Assembly (NCBI GenBank): GCA_013396655.1
Contig: WBMV01002768.1
Span: 860,967 to 924,966, forward strand
Length of the DNA stretch: 64,000 nt
Source of the DNA: Campylorhamphus procurvoides
Lineage: Eukaryota; Chordata; Aves; Passeriformes; Dendrocolaptidae
Direction: 5' to 3'
Shown here: one piece after another, positions 1 through 10,330 of the stretch
Layout: each line of letters starts with the position of its first letter
How positions within the stretch are numbered: the first letter of the stretch is position 1
The notes under the pieces: model-generated
Databases searched by the model: none
Told to the model about the DNA's origin: nothing
The model's input: the letters and a program-made list of their open reading frames with translations, nothing else
Position numbers and translations under genes: made by a program

Positions 1-1950
1 CAAATCTTCAACTTTCTGGATAATTTCAAACAAAACAAGGACACAGTAAAGGCCTGAAAGATCCTTAATTCCAGGCAAATTTTGATAAAACAGGAAACAG
101 ACTAAGACAAGCAACTCCCTAAATGCCACCACTGAGAGAAAACTGACCTCACTCACGAAATCCCCAAATTCACACAGATACAGAGCTGGAAAATCAGGCT
201 CCTAACCCAAACCCACTACTATTTCCAACAAATGTGAAAAGCACAACAGCAGCACAGACTGGGCTGATAATCTGGGAATGAAGGAAGGGTCCAGAACATA
301 GAAAAACTTCACTTTTCCCAAGAAAGGGCAAAAACTGGGAACAACAAGAGGAATACTTTTACTCCCCATCTGTATGGGACATCTGCTCCCAGCAGCACCC
401 TAAGGACTCCTGTCATGAACCTTCTCAAACAAAGGGGTGTTGGCTCAACTGAAATTTTTAAGAACTGAAATAAATCACAATGTGCAAGTTCTCAGGCAGC
501 CTGTCCCTCCCTGAGACTGTTTGGAGGTAAGCAGGTCCATCCTCGGCAAATTAAGATCAAGGAGCCTTAATTAAGCTCTGAAACCACAGAAACACACCAA
601 CCATCAGGTCCACATGCATGAATCAACTCCCAGGACATCTGTTTAAACATATTTTATGACCAGCAGCATCAAAATTGCTTTAGAAGAAGTCAAACTGGAT
701 TACCTCGGAGCAGAGAGAGATCCTGGCTTGGGGTGGCAGAGTTCTGCAAGAGCCCAGCTCCTCTCCTTATCATGCCCACATTATCCCCATCACCTGCAGC
801 ACCACACCTGAGCTGTGTGAGCTCTCCAAACTCTCCTGTCCACAACATGTGTTCTCCATTGGAAGGAGAATTCTAATCAAAAGGCTTCACTCCCAGGTTT
901 TCCAGTACCTACACACTGGCTGAAAGGAACAGACAACAGGAGTTCTCAGCAGATGTTTAGGGCTTGCTCTTATTTAATGAAATTTCCACTTATTCATCCT
1001 CAGCACAACCCTCACCTGCAGACTGCAGAGGCTGAAACACCCTGTGTACTTTAAATACCACTTTATGTCCATGTGTTTCTGAAAAATAAGCTCAGGAGAT
1101 CACAAACTGTGGACAGTGAGCACAGAGATTAGGAGAACTTTTGGAGCTCTGTCTATGTATATCTGACATTGCAGCCAAAACCCATGCAGTTGTCATCATG
1201 CTGAATGATGTAGGATCAAAATACAAAGGGAACATGAACTAAAGTCATGTAAAAATACTACTAGCTGGTGATTTTCTGTTTAAAACTAACAAATAATCTA
1301 TTTTTTACAGGTTGGTTATACTACATTCCTTATGCATCTTTCTCTGGAAGTGAATCACGCCTGGCATTGGTCACACTCTCTCCCACTGCTCCAGTCCCCT
1401 GAATCCCTGGCCATTGTCCATCACCTCAGTGCCAATTAGTGCCACTCTTCATTCCCATGCAAGCAGCCAGGTACTGTGGCCTTGTTAGCTGATTCTTCAG
1501 GAGAGCTGGAGCAATATCCCAGTGCCTGCAAGAAATCCCCCTCTCTTCTTTAACACCAGTAGCTGGATGGCATTTCCTTGGCTCCGTGTCCTCTGCAGAA
1601 TCTCAAGGTCTCTCACCTGGTTTTAAAACAGAAGTCTTAACTTTAGAAAGCAAATCTTTCAATGATGGAACACTATAATTTGTTGAAATCCACATTATTT
1701 AAGGTTAACTTGAATCTAGCAGGAGGTGATACCTTCTACAGCAAGAGCAGAATTTTAGGAAAATCAAAAATACCTTGGCAAATTGAAAGTCAGTTCTGAA
1801 AAGGGGACTGCGGGCTCTCAAAAGAGGTCCAGACCTTTCCCTTTTGCAAAATACAGGGATCCAAACCTTTGGATCCCCCATATCATGTTGGGAACGCAGA
1901 AGAGGAATAAGAAAGTCACGTGGCTCGAGTGAGGAACACTGTGTTCTTCT
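1..1950. other. Non-coding DNA, no gene recognised
   Basis: Ordinary AT-leaning, CpG-poor sequence. I see no recognisable exon, transposon end, long tandem repeat or RNA gene. Open frames are short and lack protein-like composition. It could be intergenic or intronic; nothing in the sequence decides which. Confidence 0.6.
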
Positions 1951-1952
1951 CC

Positions 1953-2045
1953 ATGTGACTACAAGCAAATTATTTAGTCACTTGGTGACTGTTTTCTCCA
2001 TCTGTGGAAGAGAATAATATTGAATGCTCAGTTTGCCCACACAGC
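1953..2045 (+). repeat. MIR SINE fragment (ancient)
   Basis: The segment follows the MIR core order: a TGACTACAAGCAAAT block (the CTTGGGCAAGTCACTTAA region of MIR), then a match to TTTCCTCATCTGTAAAATGGG in the form TTTTCTCCATCTGTGGAAGAG, then an ATAATA run. The match is by eye against the remembered consensus and is clearly diverged, as expected for a SINE family active before amniote diversification. Ends are approximate. MIR relics are non-coding but are sometimes co-opted as regulatory DNA. Confidence 0.6.
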
Positions 2046-2159
2046 ATTACTAAAAACTGTTTCAAAAGGTACATTTTGAGGCATGGCAGCACCATCAGGA
2101 GTTTCATCCTGGGAGTCATTCTGCCCAGACATTCATGCAATGCAATGCCTTTAAAGAGT

Positions 2160-2260
2160 CAGGGGTTCTTTTTCCAGCTTTGATGAATTTGCATTACGGG
2201 TTAATTAATTTTTGTCAAGGGCTTTCAGAATGTCACAGGGAAAGGCACTGCAGAAATGGA
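2160..2260 (+). promoter_or_regulatory. Candidate regulatory element: octamer plus homeodomain site
   Basis: A perfect octamer ATTTGCAT (2187-2194), the core site of POU-family factors, is followed six bases later by the palindrome TTAATTAA (2201-2208), a typical homeodomain site. The flanks are complex, non-repetitive and AT-rich. Seen: the two motifs and their spacing. Inferred: a POU/homeodomain enhancer core. Chance occurrence of each motif in AT-rich DNA is common, so this is only a candidate. Confidence 0.25.
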
Positions 2261-4534
2261 AAGTAATTTTTATAGTGCTGAGATGAGGCCAAGGAAAACA
2301 GATTTGGATCAGAACCTATATAGCTCTAAGCTCGAATCTCTCATAATAGTAATTAATGAAAGAGACTGCAAACATTTGTTTTTCAGACAGAACCACTACC
2401 TTGATATGAAATGCCTGAAATCACTTCAAAGCAAAATATTTAAGTTGTAAATATGTCAGAGCACCCTGAAAAGCATTTGAATTTAATCTCCCGATCTGTG
2501 CTCAGCGTTTTGCTCTTCTTGTACAGCTTTTACTATTATCATCTTGATAAAGGCATAGGGAGGTGAGAAATGGAGCTTAATAATTCACACCCTGTTGCAA
2601 AAGGCAGCGCTCAGGCTAAGCCATAGTTGTCAATTATTACACCTGAAGTCACGTCAGCCACCAAATCTCCTCTAGGTGGTGGGAGAGGAGGAAATGGGTG
2701 AGGCAAAGGATGTGAATACACCTTAAGGAACAACCTGTTTCGGGTACCCTTGTGGCAGCAAACAGCACGGAGGGTGGGACAGAGGGGGGGTGCAGGTGGA
2801 AGTCACAGGGGGCGAATTCAGCATCAAACTGCTGTTGGTTACATCAGCCTGGCAACTGTTTATGCAAACAATCTGGCTGACTCATTAAAGTACTGCTCTG
2901 ATCAGCTATTAACTGTAACTGACAGATTAAGAGGAGAACAGCATGAGACAGATACTTCAGAAGTGAGAGCAAAACATACTGGGAGCTTAATCTCTGTTTT
3001 AATTCCAGCACCCTGCTCCCCACCCCCAGCCCTGCCTTTGTCAGAAGGCTCTCATGGCATGTTTCATATTGTGCCCTGCATATCTTGGCGCCCACCTAGA
3101 CAGCTTTGCATTCTCAGCAGCACCCTGTGGCACCCACATGTCCCTCTGACATTCCAGGGAACCCATTGCAGCAGCCAGGCATTCCTCCTCACCCTCCTGA
3201 GGGCTCCTCACATCACAGATGCTCCTGGTGTCACCCACTGTGCTTCAATACTTCTCATGGCCCGTGCACATTCTTCAGGGTCTAATCCTTTCAGATAATA
3301 GTGCTTGCCTTCAGATGCTGCCTGATACTGATGAAAAAAGGGCTGAGATGGATGCTTGCTCTTTTTCATTTCCCTAAGCTGATAGACAGGACTTGTCAAA
3401 TGCAATCAAGAAAAAAATAGCTCAAAACCTGCTACTGTTCTGTTACATATTTCATGTTCTCCATGTAGCAGGGAAGTCCCAGGACTAAAAAATTGCCTCT
3501 TTGCATTAGAAAAAAAAATCTTATAAAAGCCACACCTGGTTCACACACAGCCCACAGTGAATTTGGGGAACGCAGTGGCGTGAGAGGTTACAAAGTCCAT
3601 TGATAAAAAGGGGGTTTAAGTGCATGCAGACTAATAAATAGAAGCAAAGCCCACCTGAGCTAGCAAACACCAGAACTCAGGTCACCAGAAGTTAATACCA
3701 TGTTTTGAGGATCTGTGAAGGCATTGCTGGTGTTCTCCTTGAGCTCTGAGCATCAGCTCCTGGCTCCTGCTAGTGCCTGGGAGCTGCTGAGAAGGACCTT
3801 GAACCAAACACAACACAGCTGATTTTATAGGCAAAGTCTGTGCAAGGTTCACACCGTGCCAAACCCTGCAGGGTTTTCGTACAGCTCTCATAAAGCTTGG
3901 GAGGACAGTGGGCCTGGGAGAAATCCAACCCCCAGGACTGCCTTAAGTCCTGACTGAAGCTTTGCCCTGCCCCTTTCTCCTCCTGTTTTCCCATCCCACT
4001 GGGCTTGATTTCAAAAATGAAAACATCCGAATCTTCTCTACTTTTTTGGGCAGGGTGGGTCCTGAATGAGAAGCAAACCTTAAGCAAACACACCTTTGCA
4101 CTGCACGGGCCAGGATCAATGAGATGAATTTCATTTCCTTTCAATGCAGACCGTGTCAAACACCAGGTGGAGGCCAGGAATGCTGCACAGCATCTTCCAC
4201 TCCTCCCTTGGACCCTGAATCCTTCCAGGCTGGGCTCCCTTGGAACCCAGAGCTCAGGAATCCTTGCCAGCCTCTGCCAGGGAATCAGAGTAGCTTGAAC
4301 CATGATCCCCTTAAACCCCTTCCCCTCTCCTGTGACACAGAGGAGGGATCACTAATGGGCTCTGCTGCAATTAGCCATTAAGCCTGATATCCCATTAAAG
4401 GTTGCCAACAGCAGATGCAAAAGGTGGGAGAGGAGGCTCAGTGTACACTGATATTTCCCCAATATGCCCCTCTGGTTCTAAGTGGTCTGCAGTGACACAC
4501 AAATACATCCCAGGGGTGTCAGAGGATGTTCCCA
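2261..4534. other. Non-coding DNA, no gene recognised
   Basis: No exon or repeat is recognised. Stretches near 2490-2680 and 2830-2960 are complex, AT-rich and free of repeats, of the kind often found in conserved non-coding elements, but this cannot be tested from one sequence. The 182-codon open frame at 2750-3298 begins at TTG and shows no domain; I treat it as chance. Confidence 0.55.
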
Positions 4535-4830
4535 GATTCTTTTTGGTGGTGCCCAGTGACAGGACAAGCAGGAATGGCCATAAACTAAGAGACAACAAGT
4601 ACCATCCCAGCATGAGGAAGAGCTTCATTCCATGGAGGTGGCAGAGCCCTGGAATTGCTGCACAGGGAGGGTGAGGAGTCTCCCTCTCTGGAGGCGTTTC
4701 AAACCCACTTGGATGTGTGCCTGTATTGTCACCTGCTCCAGGTGACCCTGCCTGGGCAGGAGGATGGACTGGGTGATCTCCAGAGGTCCCTTCCAGCCCC
4801 AGCTATTCTGGGATTCAGTGATTTTGGGAC
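4535..4830 (+). mobile_element. CR1 LINE 3' end, sense orientation
   Basis: This matches the terminal part of avian CR1 retroposons. In order it has the GTGGTGCCCAGTGACAGGAC block (about 4543), the CATGAGGAAGAGCTTCATTC block, the GAGTCTCCCTCTCTGGAGGC block, the CAGGTGACCCTGCCTGGGCA block, and the terminal hairpin region with GGTCCCTTCCAGCCCC followed by the TTCTGGGATTCAGTGAT tail typical of CR1 3' ends. Such 5'-truncated copies are the usual product of CR1 insertion. Divergence from the remembered consensus is moderate, so the copy is neither very young nor ancient. It is non-functional. Confidence 0.93.
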
Positions 4831-5279
4831 AGCAGTGGGATTCTTTGTACTTGAACTTTCATTTCCTTCCTTACCAGCCCCCCATGTGCCTCCCCTGCCC
4901 TAAAAAAGAAGCTGTGTGAATGATGGGCTGTATAAACTGGTCACCATCTTGCCCATAAATATTGCCCAAAACACTTTATTTCCTGCAGAGATAAGAATAT
5001 CTCCCATCTTTATAAGTTCCACATTGAAATCAATGTGGTCTGCATTTAAAACACACACAAACATGCATCTCTCTATCTACAGACCATATATGCTCCCAAA
5101 CATGCCATATATACAGTATATTTTTCCACACTGTGCAGGATTAAGTGCATATTTCCACGGAGAAATAAATAAATAAACAACCAGCAATTTCTCAATTTCT
5201 TCCTGCTGCGTGGCAGTGGTGAAAATTGCTTAGAAATAAGAACTATTATAAATATTCTATATATATAACCACATATTGT
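4831..5279. other. AT-rich non-coding DNA
   Basis: This stretch lies between the CR1 copy and a G-rich tract. It carries ATATAT-like and CATATATA strings around 5080-5110 and 5255-5270. No gene is recognised. Confidence 0.5.
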
Positions 5280-5306
5280 GGGGGGAAGGGGGGGCGGGGA
5301 AAGGGG
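5280..5306 (+). other. G-quadruplex motif
   Basis: Four G-runs of 6, 7, 4 and 4 bases are separated by loops of 2, 1 and 3 bases on the plus strand, which fits the canonical G3+N1-7 pattern. It lies in otherwise AT-rich DNA. Folding in vivo and any function are unknown. Confidence 0.75.
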
Positions 5307-5499
5307 AGAAGGTTTGCATGTTTGAAAAATGTGAACACAAAGGAGGGCATAGAAACCTACCGAGCCATTTCCACCTCGCTGCTATTTATAGGCACAGTGT
5401 TATGAGGTGTTTGTTTAAAGGGGCACCAGCAGAGGATGGAAGGACCAAGCCCTCCTCCAAGAGGCACGCAAACAATATTCCCTTGGCAAAAGAAAGGAG

Positions 5500-5860
5500 A
5501 ACTCGTCTGGCCTGAAAAATCAAGGCTGTTCTTGCTGGGGTTTTTTAAATTGTGTTTGCTTCCTCATTAACACTTTTATTCCTCTGGCCGGAGGAGGAGG
5601 CTCGCTGCTTTTGGAGTCGGGCCCCAAACTGAAAAGAGAAAAAGGAGGGAAATTAGCAAACATTTCTGCCACCCTGCTTCCCAAATTTCCCTTCTTTACA
5701 GCAGGCATTGGCAAGGGAGTCAAATTTCAAAATGTTCTGGTTAACTCTGCAGTTGGTCGAAAGTAAAAATGAAAAATATTCGCTTGAGTGCTGCCAGTTC
5801 TGCTGTGAATGTATTTAGTTTTGAAATTCCGTAGGAATATTGAAATAATTGGGATGCAAA
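5500..5860. promoter_or_regulatory. Candidate conserved non-coding element
   Basis: A complex, non-repetitive segment that keeps about six CpGs (around 5589, 5602, 5618, 5759, 5781 and 5830), while its neighbours have almost none. It contains CCTCTGGCCGGAGG, an imperfect inverted repeat, and several AT-rich homeodomain-like strings. Inference only: CpG retention and low repeat content suggest constraint or hypomethylation. Confidence 0.25.
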
Positions 5861-6389
5861 ATTCAACCAGCTCCTCAGAGAATCCTTTGCTTCTGAAGAG
5901 TTATAGTACAAACCCCTGAAGAGCTCTCTATTGTTCCCTCGTGAGATGCCATATGGAGTAGGAGGGGTGGGAACTCAAGGGAAGAGTTATGACAATGAAA
6001 ACAAAAACATAAATAAAATAAAGGAAGTTCTGTGTTCTCTGCGGGGACATGACTAAGGACTCCCCAGTCCAGCCACAGGACATTTCTGCTGCTCCAGCAG
6101 GGCACGGATGGGATGGCAAGAGCACGGCAGAGGTTCTTGCAGGGCTGGGCTCTTGCAGAAATGGGGATGGCAGCAAGTGAAGGAGCAGCCCCGGGGGCGC
6201 TGGGCTGGTCCTGCCACGCTCCACTCAGCACTTCACAGCTCAGCCCCACAGGCCAGACAAGTTCTGGGTGTTTTTATTCATAACTGGGAATTGTGGCTGC
6301 CCCATGAGAAGAATAAGATGTTCTCCCACACTCCTGCTTTGGGAAGATGTTGAATCAGGGGTTGTGGTTTGTGTACGTGGCTGTAACGG

Positions 6390-6600
6390 GGGTGAAAATC
6401 ATGGAATGGTTTGGGTGGGAAGGGAACCAAAAGCTCATCTTGTTCCAGCCCTTGCTGTGGGCAGGGACACCTTCCACTATCTCAGGTTGCTCAGAGCTGC
6501 CTCCAACCTGGCCTTGGACACCTCCAGGGATGGGGCTGTTGCTGCTGCAGTGCCCTGTGGAGTTCAGGGTGAAGGCAATTCCTCTTGCTCTCCTGGATGT
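6390..6600 (-). mobile_element. CR1 LINE 3' end, antisense orientation
   Basis: On the plus strand this reads as the reverse complement of a CR1 tail. ATGGAATGGTTTGGGTGGGA (about 6400) is followed by CTTGTTCCAGCCCTTGCTGT, a GGGCAGGGACACCTTCCACT block, CTCAGGTTGCTCAGAGCTGC and CCTCCAGGGATGGGGC, all standard CR1 landmarks. Beyond about 6560 the match weakens but seems to continue to about 6600. The copy is 5'-truncated and clearly diverged. Confidence 0.9.
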
Positions 6601-9249
6601 GCTCCCTCCTCACGCTTCTCTGTGGAGTCTCTCAAGGACTTCCTGCTGTCATATTCTCTTACCATGCAGCTCAGCCCATGAACTTCTCCCTCCCAGACCT
6701 GAAATGTGCTCCCAGTCCTCCCAATGCCGGCAGAGAACACGATAGTCCCAAACGCAGCCATTCCTGCACCAGACACGGCACCACCATCTCGGCTCACTTC
6801 TCAGAGCCTCTCTCTTCTGCAGTGGCAGCTGAGAGCTTTTTTAATAAGCTTATAAAACCTGTCTGAGGGAAAAGCTTGGGTCTGGGCTTCACTCGATGCA
6901 CAGCAAAGTGGGAGGGGACACTGGGAGGCATCTCCCCAAAGCCTGGGCTTTGCACAGGAGTTTATTGAGGCTACTGGGCCGCTAATTCCAACAGCCTTGT
7001 TTTCTGTCTCCCAATGGGCTTGTTGACACACAAAAGCTGTCCTGCTTTGGCTCCAAGACACAGCCTGGAAAGAGAGTAAAGTCAAGCCCATGGGCAGGGA
7101 AAGGAGTCCCAGCAGTATAAAGTGCTTTTTGCACTGGGACACGCTGAGTGCTGAGCTGCTCTGGCTGCTTTGGCACAAACAATGCTCATGTCTATATAAA
7201 AACTGTATAGAAATCGAGCCATAAAACAACAGCTATCAGATTCTGGGCTTAATTATAGGTTTTAATTGTTTAACTGCAGGGGCATTTGGCAGTCATTAAT
7301 ACACACTTTAAAAAAAAAATAACACAAACTTGAAAGAAGTTGAATCAACCTGAGAAAATAAAATATCATCCTACGAAATGCTTGATATATTGTTACTTTG
7401 ATAAGTTCAAACAAGTGTGACTCACTATACAACCATTCTATCAATTCTGAACAAAAAACTGCATGGGATTATTATGCTTTTAATCCAAAGAGCTGGGTAT
7501 TTGGAATTCCTCAAGCCCTTTGTGGTGTCATATTAGCTAGGCCAGTCTCTCATGAAAAGAATGTATTGTTGAATAGAGTTGAGTCCGGATCTCTGCTCCA
7601 TTGGGTTGATAAAATGGCAGTTGATTTAAAAAGAACCAGCTTGTCTGGAGAAAGGATTAGCAGATTAAGAGACTGCATGTAATTTTTTTTTATGTAATGT
7701 AAAGTTACATTTCATAACTAAAAGGGATTAATTAAAACGTTAATAGAAGAAGAGATGTTATTTTTCCAGGGACAAATGCCTCACCACACATATGAACATT
7801 CACTTGAGTTGCTGCTGCCTCGACAGTAGGAAACAAAATGCTGTTCTCTGTGAGTAAGAGTTGACACAGAAAAGAAAGACTAGAGGTTTGTGTGGTGGCT
7901 CAGCGTTTTATTTTCCTGTTGCACTCATCTGGATTTCAAAACAGCCAAAAAAATCCCTGTGCAGCTTGTTATAATATATATCTCTCTATATATGCACGCA
8001 CACACGCATATTTTATCCCCATCCTTTCTGCTTGCACTGAAGAATACAGCAAAACTATTTTGCCTGACATATTTTCTGCTCTAACACGATGCTTCTCTTT
8101 CTTTCTTTCTTTCTGCATTTTCTGTCTGCTTTTTATTCAGAGATCTGATCCTGCTTTCCCTGCATGTGCCTTTTCAGTGATTTAGTAACAGTAGGGAAAA
8201 GTGGACAGGGCTGTTACAGACTGTCCTGCTCTGCAATTTGCAGCACAGCTACAAAGCTTGGCCATAAAAAGCCCTACCTGAGCCCACTTTTAGCACTGTT
8301 TATGTTGAAAAGTTCAAAGTAAATCACACCAGGAGGAGGTGGCCAGAAGCTGTCAAATTTACTGCCCATGTCACCAAGTTTCAGCTTGTCTTGAAATCCT
8401 GGGCTGGGGCTTTGCTGTTTTGTTCTGGTTTCTTTTCTTCCCTGGGGATGAATTTTTGGCGGATGAATTTTGGACTCCCCAGGTTTCTTTGACGCTTTTG
8501 TGGAGGGATCCAGGGGCACTGAGGGAATCTGGGCTGAGCCCCTGCCCTGGGATAAGGCACCTGCCAGGGCCAGCACTGCCCTGGGTATCTCTAAATCACA
8601 GCCCCTGCACCCTCAGGGCACCTGTTTTCTCATCCTGTCCCCCATCTCATCTCCTTCTTAATTAGATATTAATTACACATGAAAAAATATCTCTAAATCA
8701 AAATTCATCCTTATTTTCAGTCCTTTCCCATCTATGCAAATAATTTGGGAATTGTGCGCAAGTCTCATCCTCCCTATTAAGAATCACCACAACTAATCTT
8801 CCTCAGTCCATCATTTATTTCTAGCCCTTAAATGTACCTGAGCAATAAATTTTAATTGAGTGTAATAAACTTGTTCAATCATTGCCCCAAGCATCTGTGG
8901 ACAGATGTGCATTGATGATGCCATATTGCAACAAGAAGGAATTTCAGTTCACTCTTAAACTACCCTTCCTTTCACAAAAATTTGGATAACATGACAATAA
9001 ACTATAATAAAAACTATAAGCTGTAATAAAAGCTACATGTTGAAATATTTATTTAAAGCAGTAGTGAACGTATTGCAGTGATAAACAAATTTTTCAGGAA
9101 AAAAAAAAGTACATATCTCCTCCTGGATCACAATGGAAACCCTTAATGGGGAATTCTCTGCCCTTACCCTTCCCTCAGTCACTGTTCAAACTGTGCCCTG
9201 AAGAAGGAGGGTTGGTGCTGGTGCTTTGCTAAGAATAGCATCCCACCCA
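6601..9249. other. Non-coding DNA, no gene recognised
   Basis: Mixed sequence with a GC-richer part near 8400-8660 and AT-rich parts near 7290-7400 and 8870-9060. A perfect short inverted repeat AATGTAA-AG-TTACATT occurs at 7696-7711. I see no exon or transposon that I can defend. Confidence 0.55.
8094..8115 (+). repeat. (CTTT)n microsatellite
   Basis: About five CTTT units in a row, with a slightly imperfect left end. Short enough to be only weakly polymorphic. Confidence 0.8.
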
Positions 9250-10330
9250 TTTACTGCAGATGTTTCCATTCACTGTACAAATGGTCAATGAATTTTTCAA
9301 TCCCACCAGATTCCTGGCCTCAACCATGTCAAGAGACAAAGAACTCCACAGGTTTTTGTCAACTGTACAAAACCCAGTTCTTTTTAACCGTTTTCAATGT
9401 ACTGCAATTCACCTTCCCTGCTCCTTTTATTATTTACTCCTATGTTCTCTCATCTGAACAATCTCTTTCAAGAAATTATTCTTTTGAGCACTTTTGTAGG
9501 CCTCTAATTATTTCTGTGGTCCACCTCCCAGCTGTTTCTATTTATTCTGTATCCTTCCTGCCTCGGTGTGACCAATATCATGGGACACTGATATAATATC
9601 TTATATTTTCAATATCATGTTCCATACTAGTTGCTGGTTTTTTCCTACCACTTCAGTGGTGCTTTTTTAGCCACTGCTGCAGCTTGAACAGTGATACCAT
9701 TGAACTGTGCAGTTACAGACCTCCTTTTTTTTCCCTTTTAGTGATAACTTTGACAGATATCGGTTCTCCAAATATTCTTTGGAAGAGTCTCTTGGAATTG
9801 TCAGCTGGGAATTTCCACCCTGCCCCTCAAGGTTTCTCTTTTACTATGTAAGGTTCCATGAAAACCATTCAGCCACCGCCAGCTTTGCCTGAATATCACT
9901 TTTCTTCTCTTACTATTCATTTTTCCTGCCTTATTTTTCACTTTTGTAACCCATTGGTAAATATATTTGAGCAACAGGGCACAGCACTGATTTTTCACCA
10001 TGGTAAAAGAGGAATATTTCCTTCCCTCTTGAGGTACATGTGGGGATAGGAGTGACTTTTTATTCCCATCTAAACCACATCAGTGCTTCACCAATCAGCC
10101 CCTGGGTTCTTGGCTTCCTCAGCACCCCCTTCTCGGGGACTTTGTCCCAAGACTTTTGGCATGTCTGTATCAGTTTATGTCCCCCAGTTCTCCTTTATTC
10201 CCTGCTCTGCTGACTTGCTCCCCAAGTGCCTGTTACAGAGCTGTGAATTTCCCCTACAGGAGCTGCACTGGTTCATCTGTGTCATAACAAGCAGTTGTTC
10301 CTGAAGTCTATTTCCAATAACCTCTTCACT
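9250..10330. other. T-rich, strand-asymmetric non-coding segment
   Basis: For about 1 kb the plus strand is visibly T-rich and purine-poor, for example around 9420-9480, 9600-9670 and 9890-9960. Such a bias would fit an old, A-rich LINE lying in antisense, as is seen in this window near 25.6 kb. However, I could not find reverse-transcriptase motifs here on either strand, so the origin is left open. Confidence 0.35.

Noticed and set aside
2670..2690. CTCF-like sequence around CCTCTAGGTGGTG
   Set aside because: It misses the preferred bases at two core positions. Similar partial matches occur near 4157, 28724 and 30391, so none is better than chance by eye.
2750..3298. 182-codon open frame on the plus strand
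   Set aside because: It begins at TTG and has no recognisable family or protein-like composition.
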